Of a DNA stretch of 64,000 bases, positions 1 through 10,067 are shown piece after piece; within the stretch, counting starts at the first letter, position 1, and each line of letters begins with the position of its first letter. A program made the translations under genes and the position numbers. Origin of the DNA: Scortum barcoo. Taxonomy: Eukaryota > Chordata > Actinopteri > Centrarchiformes > Terapontidae. The stretch is from contig CM041544.1 of the NCBI GenBank assembly GCA_023238725.1, positions 4,732,001-4,796,000 of the forward strand, given 5' to 3'. Under the pieces are notes generated by a model, which worked only from the letters and a program-made list of their open reading frames with translations, did not search any database and was not told the DNA's origin.

Positions 1-841
1 CTTCTTCATAAAGCCACGGATCTGTCTCCTTCCTCAGAGAGTGAAACCCTGCAGGCCCCCCGCTCAGCCTCAAATCCGTCTCAGCATTGTAAACTCCAGC
101 CAATCTGCCACCTCTATCCTCTCCTTTTACGTTGTTTGCTGGATTACATCGAGATCTACCATACAGCTCTGCCAAGTTGTCCTAGATTTTTTTTGTTCCC
201 GTTTTCCATAAGAGAACACCTTTTTGTATTTGGGAAACAAAGCCGCCAAAAGCACCAACAACAGTCCAGTGAGTTTGGAAACGCCACATTTTCCAGCATT
301 TTAGATTCCCAAACTCTGGGATTAAGTTCAGCTTTAGAGGTCCAAGTGTTTTCAGCGCTGCGACGCTCTGGCTTTCATCTGTTAATGTGTGTGAGAGAGA
401 TGCAGCAGTGTATTGTACAGGTACAGTCCTCAGCAGGGGGCTGCTCAGGAAGTTTGGCTTTCTTTTGTCCGCCACAAATGAGAAATTCCTTCCTGATCTT
501 TCTTCTCTTCCAAGTGAAGCCGCACTAAAACAACAGCTCTGATGACCACCTTACAGTAAGTTGTGAAAAACAAAGACTGGGAAGCATTTTAAAATGATAA
601 CACCCAGTTTGTTTCTCCCACTTAATGTGTCAGAATTATGTAAAACGTGATTCACAAACGCACACACAGCTGGGTCGTTGTTTGCTTTTCTTCCCCTCAA
701 GCACCGGCTAATTGCTTGTAATGCAGGGACAGAGTGGAACAGTTAGTGTGTTCGCAGATTGGCTGATGATTCACTGAGCACACACTCTCTGGCTCCGAGC
801 GTTGCAGATTGTTGAGACATAGGCCCGTAAACAGCCCGGCG

Positions 842-1260
842 TGTGGCGTCATCTATCATGGCACGGTCGGTTAACTCGCCATCATGTTATTTTCTGCTTG
901 CCGAGCCCTAACACGCCAAAGGTTGCCCGCTGGCTGTGCGGCGCGGCACCAGCTCCGGGAGCGCTGGTAATGAATGTTTAGCCGAGCGAGCGCTCCCTCT
1001 CTGCCGGAGGGCCCCGGGTAATTTGTTTATCTGTCTAAAGATTATGCAGCCCGAAAATCCACAATTTTATGCTGCCTTTGTAAATTATCAAGTGTGTGTT
1101 TGATGAATGTATCTCCGGCTTTGGGAGCCAGCGGCTCGGGGCCGCTGCTGCCAGACAAATAGAGAGGTGCCAGTGCGTGGCCCGCCAGAAAAGGTAGAGT
1201 GAGGTGGAGGCACACCGTGTGCTGACCCTGCTCCACTGCAGGATTGGTCTGAAGTTAATT
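842..1260. promoter_or_regulatory. candidate conserved non-coding element in inpp5a intron
   Basis: This block stands out from the AT-rich, simple-repeat intron around it. It is compositionally complex and holds clusters of homeodomain/forkhead-like words (GTAATTTG, TTGTTTAT, TAATGAATG, AATTTTATG) beside GC-rich stretches, with no coherent reading frame. Enhancers of NKX6-2 lying in introns of the neighbouring INPP5A would fit the usual bystander-gene pattern. That role is inference from position and composition only; cross-species alignment is needed to show conservation. Confidence 0.4.
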
Positions 1261-1356
1261 TGGATTTCGCTTTATGGTTCATTCTCAAGCTCTCTGTCTC
1301 TTTCTTCTGAAGCGCCAGTGCAGCTCACCGAGTCACAACTGGTAGCACCCACCTAG

Positions 1357-1358
<2 letters not shown>

Positions 1359-1406
<48 letters not shown>
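1359..1406. repeat. (TG)n microsatellite
   Basis: Uninterrupted TG dinucleotide run of about 48 bases followed by a short G run. Likely polymorphic. Confidence 0.95.
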
Positions 1407-1408
<2 letters not shown>

Positions 1409-2019
1409 GGGTTGGGGCGGCTGTTTTAAAAGTCTTTAGTTCGACCAGACAAGTGTGATTTATTCTCCAAGTCTGCAGATGCATGTGTGAGTGGGTAACA
1501 GCGTCTTTGTGTGCAGAGAGTGATATTGAAACATGATTCCATCAGATGGGCTCTTAGATTACACCGAGAGTGTCTGGTCGAGAGGCAAACGTCCACTTTG
1601 TAAGTTACTCCTGCTTTTCATTTCTCCTCACCGCCAGTCACCACGAGTTTCAAAGTTAAAGCTGCGCTGGCTCCCTAAAGGTGCATTCAGCTCAGTGTGC
1701 ATTCGTGTTTTTCATAAATCTGATGCTGTGCTGCTGCACTGTGAGAATCTGTAAAAAAAAAAAAAAAAAAAACACTTTTATTTAAAGGAATTCAACAAAG
1801 CAAATCTTTGTTTCCTAAATAATTAATCCAGCATCATAAAAGTTTGCTTTAACAATTGCACGCTAATATAACTGAGACTAATGTGTTTCTTCACTTTCAG
1901 CTGGTCACTGTGATTCATTTTTTGTTCCTGTAAATAGTCTTAATTCTGCTAATGGCTGTCCCTTTCAGTTCTCCCAGCTAAGTGTCCCAATACTTAATAA
2001 AGCTTTAATTTCTTAGCAC

Positions 2020-2440
2020 TTACAGCTGGTGATCATTTTAAATCTGTCTGCAGTATCCCCCCAACTATGTATACCAGGTTGCAAATGGAAAGGATAAATA
2101 TTAACCACAAATCGTATGCTAATGGAAGATAAACTGCACAGAGTGACTGCACTGGTGACATAATTAGGATTTTATTGGCACCTGAACAAATTGTTATTGT
2201 CCTAGCTGATTTTTCCAATTAATTTCAGGATCCACATTACAAAAAGGAGCAAAGCCTCTGATCACTGTTGGTAATATAGATATATTTTGATGTCACTATT
2301 TTATTTTAGGTGACTTTTATTTTGAAATTAACAATATAACCCTGCTAATTGTGTTTAATGAAGCTGCTACATTGATTGCTCATCCATGAATGTGTTATTA
2401 AACATAACGCGGGCCTGTAATGATTGTACTTGTGTAAACA
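2020..2440. promoter_or_regulatory. candidate conserved non-coding element next to inpp5a exon
   Basis: About 140 bp upstream of the inpp5a exon, this stretch is rich in developmental transcription-factor words: a CAGCTG E-box, CTGTCTG (Meis-like), CATAATTAGG and CCAATTAATTTC (homeodomain), TGATTGCTCATCCATGAATG, and TGTAATGATTG. There is no repeat structure and no open frame of note. The pattern resembles vertebrate conserved non-coding elements, and nkx6.2 is the obvious nearby developmental target. This is inference from composition and position. Confidence 0.4.
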
Positions 2441-2579
2441 CAAACACCGCACTGCTGACTTTGCATCCTGTGTATATTCACTGTGTGTCAGAGGCTGCAC
2501 AGTGTGCGACGCTCATTTCACGGAATCAATAAAACACTTTGCTCATCCCCCCAAAAAATGTGATTTTGTGTCTCTGCAG

Positions 2580-2648
2580 CCTGAAAATGAAGAGAAGTCT
2601 GTAGTCTATGATAACATCGGGCCCAATGTCTGCATGGGGGACCACAAG
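2580..2648 (+). CDS. inpp5a: inositol polyphosphate-5-phosphatase A, penultimate visible exon
   Basis: A 69-nt exon (23 codons, phase 0 to 0) between a CTGCAG acceptor and an AAG|GTAACA donor. It translates to PENEEKSVVYDNIGPNVCMGDHK. This matches the C-terminal catalytic region of type I inositol 1,4,5-trisphosphate 5-phosphatase, where IGPNVCMGDHK leads into the (S/G)DHKPV motif of the 5-phosphatase fold; the PV is supplied by the next exon. The enzyme removes the 5-phosphate of Ins(1,4,5)P3 and Ins(1,3,4,5)P4 at membranes and so ends calcium signalling. All earlier exons lie outside the window. The product is recognised from memory of the vertebrate protein, and the exon limits are supported by splice consensus and by phase agreement with the next exon. 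Confidence 0.9.
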
Positions 2649-3378
2649 GTAACAACAGGGCCTCTGCCCACATCGTCACTGTGTGTGATTGTGTTGACAT
2701 GTTGTGATTAAACTGTAAGTCTGAGTCCAGATGGAAGAGACGGGAATCAACTCTTTGTGTCATATGCTGTGAATCTGTTAACAACTGATGATACTGTTTT
2801 ATAATATATTTACAAATGTGTTATATATGGTTAAGTTATACCACACTAACTTTATCCTGCATTGATTTTATTACATTTCCTTTGGATTTGCTCACTTACC
2901 ATCAAATATCATCATAGAAGTTTTAAGTCCACAGAGTATAAGTTTAAGTTTCAAGTTTTAGTGTCCAACAGTGTAAATGCTGTTTCAGATGCTGCCCCAG
3001 ATGGACAGGAAGGACAATCTGAAGAATAAACAATCCCTGTGATGAAGAATTAAAAAACAAAAAAAGAAACTTGAGTATAAATATATTCAATCTTGCGACC
3101 AAATGTCACCAACCAGCAGCTTTATTCCAAAAATGTCTGTATCTGAAAAAAGAAAAATAGTCAATTTAAACTTGAAGCTGTTTATGTTTAAGGAGGAACC
3201 TAAAAAAAGTGTAAGAGCGGTCGGAGCAGCACAGAGAGGGATTATCTTTTTTTAAACTGACTGTATAGAAAGTGTTTAACACTGTCGCTTCAGTCTCGGT
3301 GTCAGACAGGAGGTCTTGCGCTGGAAGAGAGGCGCCTTAAGTCAGGCCTTTCATCAATACTCTGTGTGCCACAGACAG

Positions 3379-3426
<48 letters not shown>

Positions 3427-3689
3427 TGACCTGAGCACACTGAGGGGTACACCATGCAGCAGCCCTCGTCTCCCAGCCGCACACCACCGCTAAAATCACA
3501 GCTGCTAGCTATGTTTAAAAAATGTCCTATGTAGTTAGCACACGGGCCCAAAAATGCACGGCACTGCTGTGTGAGTTTAACCCGTGTGTCATGGCTGCTC
3601 GGAGCGGGGAGCGAGCTTCGACCTGAGAGCGCGAGCAAGGTCCTCAACTTGTGTTTCCTAACTGTGGTTTGTCTCTGTCCCCCTGCCAG
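2649..3689 (+). other. inpp5a: inpp5a last coding intron
   Basis: Intron between GTAACA at 2649 and a CCTGCCAG acceptor ending at 3689. It is mostly AT-rich unique sequence. A (GT)n microsatellite lies at 3380-3421. The His-Thr-rich open frames on the opposite strand are translations of that microsatellite and are not genes. Confidence 0.85.
3380..3421. repeat. (GT)n microsatellite
   Basis: About 21 GT units in the last inpp5a coding intron. Confidence 0.95.
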
Positions 3690-3770
3690 CCTGTCTTCCT
3701 GTCCTTCCGAATAACAGCGGGGGCAGGTAAACCTAATGCAAATAAGCACAAGTGTTGTGTGGTGCAGTGA
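3690..3770 (+). CDS. inpp5a: inositol polyphosphate-5-phosphatase A, terminal coding exon with CAAX box
   Basis: The exon opens directly after a CTGCCAG acceptor and reads PVFLSFRITAGAGKPNANKHKCCVVQ, then TGA at 3768-3770. PV completes the DHKPV motif begun in the previous exon, and FLSFRI is the closing strand of the phosphatase fold. The tail ends in Cys-Val-Val-Gln, the farnesylation (CAAX) signal of INPP5A that anchors the enzyme to membranes; a preceding Cys is also conserved. The first 37 nt are followed by CAG|GTAAAC inside the exon, a strong alternative donor (see findings). The gene is convergent with nkx6.2. The reading frame joins the 69-nt exon without a break, so this allele looks functional here. 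Confidence 0.92.
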   Translation, partial: PVFLSFRITAGAGKPNANKHKCCVVQ

Positions 3771-4111
3771 TGTCGTGGTAAATATTATTTTTTTCTTTCT
3801 TATAATTCTTCCCATTGTTGCCATTGTTTGCTTTGATTTGCTTGATTTTTCATGACTTTTCACAAAGTGGTTCTGGAAGCAGATTTGCCTGTTTGAAGAG
3901 TTTTATTCCAAAATAAAACACCATCAGTGCAAAAATGTGACAAGACTGTCGATTGCTTAAAATGCTGCAGTCATTTTAAGACGTTTACCTGCAAACTAGA
4001 GCTGCATCTTGTGCTTTAACGTTAAGGAAAGTGGGCCTCAGGTCATTTTACTTTGGTTAAAATGACTTCTTGGTATTTAGGAGTAAACCTTTCCCTTTTT
4101 TCTCTCCACAG

Positions 4112-4161
4112 GGAAGTGTTGCCAAAGGGGGGAGACGATATTCCGTGAAGCGCCTCTGTGA
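4112..4161 (+). other. inpp5a: possible alternative terminal exon of inpp5a
   Basis: A long pyrimidine tract ending in CTCCACAG precedes position 4112. Splicing from the internal donor at 3727 to this acceptor keeps the frame and replaces the KPNANKHKCCVVQ tail with KCCQRGETIFREAPL and a stop at 4159-4161. The result has no CAAX box. Splice signals are strong at both ends, but no transcript evidence is available; the alternative is that both sites are unused matches inside the 3' UTR. Confidence 0.3.
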
Positions 4162-4206
4162 GAACACCAGAGAAACAAACAGGACACCAACACACACAGG
4201 ACACAA

Positions 4207-4252
4207 CACACACACACACTTTTACGCACACACACACACACACACACACACA
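4207..4252. repeat. (CA)n microsatellite
   Basis: Two CA runs (4207-4219 and 4226-4252) split by a short TTTTACG interruption. Several overlapping Thr-His or Val-Cys open frames come from it. Confidence 0.9.
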
Positions 4253-6571
4253 CTTTGCACAAGCATACACTGAAGAACCTAGACGAAGTTTTTCAGCAGT
4301 GCTGACCAGTTGCAGTTGTCCTGACACCTCATCCATACGAAAACACCGCCGTTTCTCTCCATAAAACACTTGTTGAGATGTGGACAAGCACCCAAGGGCC
4401 CGGCTCCAGACAAGACACACACATCGCTGACCTCACTGTTGCCATGCAACCCCATTCCCCAGAGAAGAAGAGAGAAAAAAAAAAAGGACGGACAGACGAC
4501 TCTTTTCCATGCCACAGCTTCGTTGCCAAAACTCTAATTGAAATCAGTCCTACTACATACTTTTAGACACCATACTTGCCATTTTTAGGTATGCCTCTAT
4601 GTATAGAAGCTACTTTCACACAGTATGTAAGGTGTTTTAAAAAAAGAAAAGTGCAATGCAAAAAAAGTTGTATATCTATATTGTTAGGGTTATTTGTACA
4701 TTGGACAGTATAATATAAAGTTGTTGATGGTTTTAGTGCTGTTCTCTTTTCTGACCAAACTTTGTGGTCCCTTTGTTGGAATAGATAGAACGTTTCCGTT
4801 TATTTCAACAAACTATACATATATATATATTTTTTTGTTTTGTTTTTGAGTTGTTGTTGTTGTTGTGTGCACAACACACTGCCATGCCTGACACATCATT
4901 TGAGTCTCATTTTATATACTGTACTTTTTAAAGAGATAATTTATAATTCTTACCAAAATGTTTATGCTGAAGTGTGCGCAGACAGAGCGACTGTGTGGGT
5001 GTTCCTGCAGCCACGGTGACCTTTGAATAGTCAGTACAAGAGGAGGGAAGCAGAGAAACTGTTCAGTGATTTATTGCCTATCCGAGAATGTTTTAAGCAG
5101 TGCCATAGACCATGCAAGTATATAAGATAATGTCTCATATATAGCACTCTCACATTATTTCATTATTATTCTTACTCTAACTTATTTCTATAATATTATG
5201 GTTCTGAATGTGATATTTTAGATAGGCTTGGGTATCCTTAAAATGTAAACAGTTTTTGTTTTTTTTTTTGTTTTGTTTTTGTTGTCAATTTTTTGTTACT
5301 GCATTATGGTGCCAAGTATCCTACACAGAAATGAAGTGTGTAAGAGTTTTAAAATACTTAAGTCAGACGGTAAAAGGTATTGATTATGAAATGTAAAAAA
5401 AAAAAAAACAGAAAGAAACTCTAAAGGCGGAGAGCAGGAGGACTCGCTTCTTCTTTGTTTTGTATGTAGCCTTCAGCAGCCTTCATCGAGCATTAAAGGG
5501 CGCTCAGCGTTTCTTTTTCGTTTAGACACTACAGACTCAGACAGTGTGAAGCCCTCACACTGATCCTCTGTGACTTTTTTTTATTTGATTCTTTCATCTA
5601 AATCACCGCAAGTGAAAAATGATTTTTGTGCCTGCCGCAGAATTTCTGCCGTCTTGTGTGATTTGGTTCGTAGGCAAATTTTTTTTTCTTTTATTATTTT
5701 TTTTTATCCAAAAGCCCGCTTGTTTTCGTTCCTGCTGGTCATTGTGAGCATACTGTAGGAGTATAAGCTGCAGTTTTTTCTTCACTCCATCTTATAAAAG
5801 CAGATAGAGATTTTATTCTAGCCCCTTCTGGACGGCCTGGCCTCTACTGTAGGTGATGCAGTTCTCAAGCAATAAAACCATTAGAGCTCAGGCGGCTGTT
5901 TGTCCTCATTACCTCTGTCTTCACCTCTGCACTACACAATAAGAGCCCCTCTTACCTCTTTACTTGTTACTTTGTTTTATTCCCGCAGTGTTTCACAGTG
6001 TTTCACAGGGCTCACACACAGACATGAGAAGGAAATGTTCCCCGGCTGATTTTTCTTCATCACACCAGCTTCCAGCTTTAATTTCGCTCAGTCGCTCCTC
6101 CTCAGAGAAAAATGAATCTTCTTGCAGGATTATTAAGTGTTCTGTTTCCTGTAATGTCACCACAGTGGATAATATTACCACTGTTTTTTTATACATTATC
6201 ATTTAATTTATTAAAATAACCATTTCTTGCTGTAGAATTTTAAACGGGCAGTTGTATCCGGATTAATATAATCTCATGTTTTAAATGAAGACATCATATC
6301 AATCCATATAAATATAAATCATATAAATCAAACTGGTTATAGTGTGAGCACTTCAAATGCGCGATATAGATCACAAACGGATTATCTGAGCACCTTAATG
6401 CGGCTTGTTTAAAAATGAAACACTCGCAAAACTCCTAAATGTCTACAAACACTCAATTATAGGAAGTAATAAGTCATATCAAAATAAAGTTACAAACTAA
6501 AAAGAATAATTATGTAGAATAAAGTTATAAAGCAGCAGACTGCTGTTGGGGGATTACTGGGACATTAAACA

Positions 6572-6665
6572 CCAAACTCTTGTTTCCTTCAGTCAGAGTC
6601 AGTGTGTGAGGGGAGCACCTGCTAACACACACTGACTCTGACTGAAGGAAACAACAAGAGTTTGG
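6572..6665. repeat. long inverted repeat (foldback, 37-bp arms)
   Basis: The left arm 6572-6608 pairs with the right arm 6626-6665 across a 17-nt spacer. The match is complete except for a 3-nt insertion in the right arm. Transcribed from either strand it would form a stable stem-loop of about 94 nt. It may be a MITE-like remnant or a hairpin RNA source; no target-site duplication was identified. Confidence 0.85.
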
Positions 6666-7051
6666 TTGATCAGAGTCTTTCTCAGATTTGGTTTTTGACG
6701 GCTGATCTCTGATTGGCTGGATCCAGAGACAGCGCGCTCCCATTGACTGACTGAAGGAGGTGTAGTAACACAGGGCGGACAGAGGGGGAGCTCTCCTGCC
6801 AGGACCTCCTCCTCACTTTGAACAGAGACAGTTTACCAAACTTATCAAACTTCACAAACCCGGGACCGATCAGTTCTATTGATTAATAATGATAACAAAT
6901 AAACTGCGGGACGTTTTACTGGAGCAAACAAAGACAGGTCCGAAAGAGTTCATTAATCCTGAGAGGAAACTGAAGATGAAGAAAAGACAAATAACAAATA
7001 CAAATAACAGCCATTATTAAGAGAACAGACCTTTTCCGCTTTTAGTGAAAA

Positions 7052-7068
7052 AATTATTATTATTATTA

Positions 7069-7098
<30 letters not shown>
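7052..7098. repeat. (ATT)n/(AAT)n palindromic microsatellite
   Basis: An ATT run passes directly into an AAT run, so the two halves are inverted copies and can fold on each other. Confidence 0.9.
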
Positions 7099-7099
<1 letters not shown>

Positions 7100-7206
7100 G
7101 AACATTTTGCAATAATGTCTCCTTACTCTTATGTAACTAAAAATAAAATAGCAACAAGTTTACTTTGCTTTTTTTGGCTGTGTGAAAAATACACAAATGT
7201 ATGTGG

Positions 7207-7207
<1 letters not shown>

Positions 7208-7246
<39 letters not shown>
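7208..7246. repeat. (TTA)n microsatellite
   Basis: About 13 TTA units, followed by a short interruption and further TTA units to about 7265. Confidence 0.9.
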
Positions 7247-7446
7247 GTTCTTCTTATTATTATTAAGAGCTCCGTGACCTTTCTAAAATAGAAATCCTTC
7301 TAAAATGAACTCAGCTTTACTCCCCTAAACGCATCATCGTCAATCGCCAATAATGAAATCCAATTACTGATAGTCATGAATTTATCTTTAATTTATATTA
7401 AGCCCATACATTAAAACAAAACTCATAGTAAAAGAAAAATGCTTGT

Positions 7447-7693
7447 TAAATAATTTATTCATAATACAAAGTGTTTTTTTTTTCTTCCTATAACCTTCCC
7501 GGAAGCAATAATACTCTCTTTAATTCCAACATAAAGGGTGCTGCAGTTTTTCCATCCCGCTGTGTGATGAGGTAAAACACAAACTCTCTCAAATGAAACC
7601 AAAGGAAAGGTGTGTGTGTGTGTGCTGTGGTTAAAACAAGCTGGCTGTGTTGTTTGTTTGTTTTTTACAGTGATTATTTACAGCAGAGTCTCT

Positions 7694-7750
<57 letters not shown>

Positions 7751-8729
7751 GTGGGAGCTGTCAGAGGTGGAGTAAAGAAAATGTGTGCAGGAGTAAAAAG
7801 AAGCAGCAGGTACATCTGAGAGGAGGGGAAAAAAGCGCGTCCGGGCTGCGGAGGGAGAAAAGCTGCCACGTCTCCCCTGCTTCAAACAACATAACTTATT
7901 CAGTAAAAAATATATACAATCTCACGTTCATCTGTCACCTTCAGGCTCAATCACTCATTCATCTCCAAACCTGCGCCCCCCACCCTCCCAAACTTGGAAA
8001 AACATTTCCTCTCTCGCCTTTTAGGACAGTGGATACCCTGGTTAAACTGAGCTTTAGAAGCATCACAGGCCCCGTTTACACCTGCCATTGTTAAACATGC
8101 GTCTGGGATCCGGATCAGTGTTGCTGCTGGTGAATCAGCCCCGTTAAAAGCTCACAGTGGCCTCAAAAAAAAAAAAAAAACTACAGGAAACAAAGGGTGG
8201 CTTTGGTCCAAACCAGAGAAAATAAGGATTTAAAATGTGTGTGCACTTGCTTCACTTCAGTGTTTCCTTCAGATGAAAATAATACTGAAAGTGACCGACT
8301 GATCAGCGGCCTGCTGACTGCTGCAGGTGAAGCAGGCTGTTCAATCTGTGTGAGGAAAAAGAGAGAGAGCAGCACTGGGGAGTAAAAAGGACCTCGGGAG
8401 CCCAACACTGATCCGGATTGTGTGAATATCATATTTGAGTTTACATTTACACCTGTGGTTCAGACTCCACCTGTTGGCCACAGTTTGTGTCCTGTGAGCC
8501 GACATGAGCTCCGGCTCAGCAGTCCTCCTCACGCAGCTCTGACACGGCTCATCTCTCCGGTGGACGCTCGGCTTTTTACGCATCTTCCCGCTCGGTCCGA
8601 GCAAAAAACGCGGTCCCCTCAGGCGCATGTTCGTACTGTCAGGTGGAAAAGGCGGGTCTGAAAGAGTGCGACGAGTCTCTGCTGGGACCCCCCCCCTTTC
8701 CCCAAAGCTGCGGCCCCCAGCTGTGGGCA
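7447..8729 (-). other. nkx6.2: probable nkx6.2 3' UTR
   Basis: Sequence downstream of the nkx6.2 stop on the minus strand. The first plausible minus-strand poly(A) hexamer is the complement of TTTATT near 7452, which would give a 3' UTR of about 1.3 kb. It includes a (TG)n microsatellite at 7696-7748 and a poly-A/T run at 8165-8181. The true 3' end is uncertain. Confidence 0.4.
7696..7748. repeat. (GT)n microsatellite
   Basis: About 26 GT units; a shorter GT run lies at 7610-7623. Confidence 0.95.
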
Positions 8730-8978
8730 TCACAAGGTGTCCGAGCTGTTACTGCAGGGGCTGATGAGCGCCAGGTTGGTGGCCTTGTGCTTTTTCAACA
8801 GTCTCGTGATTTTCTCGTCGTCTGAGTTTGGGTCCAGTGGTTTGTTGTACTCGTCGTCGTCCTCGTTGTCCGAGCTCTCCTTCATCTTCTCCGTCTCCGA
8901 GTCGTGCTTCTTCTTGGCCGTGGCCATTTCCGCCGCGTGTCTCTTCCGCCATTTGGTTCTTCTGTTCTGAAACCAGAC
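8730..8978 (-). CDS. nkx6.2: homeobox protein Nkx-6.2, exon 3 (end of homeodomain and C-terminus)
   Basis: The exon begins after a minus-strand CAACAG acceptor with GTC TGG TTT CAG, giving VWFQNRRTKWRKRHAAE: homeodomain recognition helix 3 with the invariant W, F, N and R residues. It continues through a basic stretch (ATAKKKHDSE), an acidic run (SSDNEDDDEYN), and the NK6-specific PLDPNSDDEKITRLLKKHK block, and ends ATNLALISPCSNSSDTL with TGA at 8730-8732. The NLALISPC tail is the feature that distinguishes Nkx6.2 from Nkx6.1. It contributes 82 residues and the frame is phase 0 from exon 2. A long plus-strand open frame over this exon (8828-9271) is antisense shadow. Confidence 0.95.
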   Translation of the reverse strand, partial: VWFQNRRTKWRKRHAAEMATAKKKHDSETEKMKESSDNEDDDEYNKPLDPNSDDEKITRLLKKHKATNLALISPCSNSSDTL

Positions 8979-9377
8979 CTGTTGAGGAGACGGAGGAGAA
9001 GATGTTCAACAGGTCCAGACAGCGAGCTATCAAAGGGACTAAACATCCAAACATCTTTTATTTCAGGCTAATACAACAGGTGAAAATGATCCTGATACAC
9101 GGAATTAAAAACAGCAACAACACGGAGAAAATAGATCCAAAAATAATAACAACTATACAACAAAATAATAATAATAAAAATAACCATAATAATAATTATT
9201 ATTATTATTATTATTATTATTATTTTGTGTTTGATATATTAAAAGTCATTTCTTTACAGTGGCTTAAATAACATCTTTTCTGCGCAGTAAAAAAAAGGTG
9301 TTTCACAAATGTCAGAAAGGTGAAAGTGTCCCACACATTATTTCCCCTCATTTAAAGGTGACAGTGACAGTTCGTAC
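8979..9377 (-). other. nkx6.2: nkx6.2 intron 2
   Basis: A 399-nt intron with a GTACGA donor and CAACAG acceptor on the minus strand. It splits the homeodomain between K and V of the QVKVWFQ helix, the position used in other Nkx6 genes. It contains a (TTA)n repeat around 9195-9223. Confidence 0.9.
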
Positions 9378-9550
9378 CTTGACCTGGCTCTCCGTCATCC
9401 CTAAAGAATAAGCCAGCCGGGCTCTCTCCGGCCCGGCCAGGTATTTAGTCTGCTCGAAAGTTTTCTCCAGAGCAAAAATCTGCTGTCCTGAAAAAGTGGG
9501 TCTGGAGTGTTTCTTCTTTCCGTCTTTATCCATCATTATACTGGTCTGAC
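9378..9550 (-). CDS. nkx6.2: homeobox protein Nkx-6.2, exon 2 (homeodomain helices 1-2)
   Basis: A 173-nt exon bounded by a CTGCAG acceptor and an AAG|GTACGA donor on the minus strand. With the split Ser codon it reads SQTSIMMDKDGKKKHSRPTF, then the rest of the homeodomain as far as ESQVK. In the 283-residue protein the homeodomain spans about residues 155-214: the N-terminal arm and helices 1 and 2 lie here and helix 3 in exon 3. The FEQTKYLAGPERARLAYSLGMTES block is diagnostic of the NK6 class. The homeodomain binds TAAT-type sites in the nucleus. The start ATG is in exon 1, so the in-frame ATGs here are internal. Confidence 0.95.
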
Positions 9551-10067
9551 CTGCAGGGAGAAACAAACACACACACACACAGGTCACACACACAGCTGAA
9601 AACTGTCCATACACTCCACGTGTTGGTTTACATGTCTCCTATATGCTCCTATCGGTGAGCCTGACTTATGATTCATATTAATAATACGAGGAGTCACATT
9701 AACAACTAGTTACATGTTACTAATATTTTTTCTACCATCAGGCCTGTAATTATTATTTTACAGGTTTCAGAGTGTCTCATTAAACTTGACTGTGTTTACC
9801 TCCAGTAGCTTTACTGTGACTATTGAGTGCTTAATAATACTGGTACAGCTGTAATATTAATGAGAGTATCAGTAGATTAGATGTGATGACGGTGTCAAAG
9901 ATAATCCAGTAACTTTTCTGTGTGTTTGCTCTGACAGGCCTCTAAATATTAGATCTAAAATCACCAGAATTAAAACAGAGCTCTGTAAAACACGCTGCAC
10001 TTTATTTTCTCCGTTTATTCAATCCACACACTAAAAGTTCACAGACAGACAGACAGACAGGACTTAC
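9551..10067 (-). other. nkx6.2: nkx6.2 intron 1
   Basis: A 517-nt intron, GTAAGT donor and CTGCAG acceptor on the minus strand. It carries a short (CA) run near 9568 and AT-rich sequence with several ATTA words. No other gene is seen. Confidence 0.9.

Larger units (their letters stand above)
1..2579 (+). other. inpp5a: inpp5a intron (partial, runs off left edge)
   Basis: This is the sequence upstream of the first inpp5a exon seen in the window. I found no further exon of the phosphatase domain here; the preceding exon must lie left of the window. The intron ends in a good acceptor (pyrimidine-rich, then CTGCAG) at 2579. It contains two GC-balanced, low-repeat blocks listed separately as candidate regulatory elements, a (TG)n microsatellite and a poly-A run near 1754. 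Small open frames here, such as those at 136-528, overlap on both strands and look like chance. Confidence 0.7.
3771..5890 (+). other. inpp5a: inpp5a 3' UTR, with likely poly(A) signal
   Basis: Sequence after the inpp5a stop. It is AT-rich with a CA microsatellite (4207-4252), U-rich runs and a TTG run near 4852. A canonical AATAAA lies at 5871-5876, followed by a GT-rich stretch near 5891-5907 that could serve as the downstream element. Earlier hexamers such as ATTAAA near 5492 could give shorter forms. The 3' end is inferred from these signals, not from transcripts. Confidence 0.55.
5891..7446. other. intergenic region between convergent inpp5a and nkx6.2
   Basis: AT-rich sequence without a convincing exon. 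It holds one long imperfect hairpin (6572-6665) and two trinucleotide repeats (7052-7098, 7208-7246). The 6680-6830 part is GC-richer but shows no coherent reading frame. Confidence 0.6.

Noticed and set aside
136..528. Overlapping open frames of 130 and 97 codons on opposite strands
   Set aside because: Within the inpp5a intron, no domain, no splice support.
3302..4420. His-Thr- and Val-Cys-rich open frames around 3.3-4.4 kb
   Set aside because: They come from (GT)n and (CA)n microsatellites in the inpp5a intron and 3' UTR.
8828..9271. 147-codon plus-strand open frame ending in Asn/Tyr runs
   Set aside because: Antisense to nkx6.2 exon 3 and intron 2; the C-terminal part is a trinucleotide repeat.
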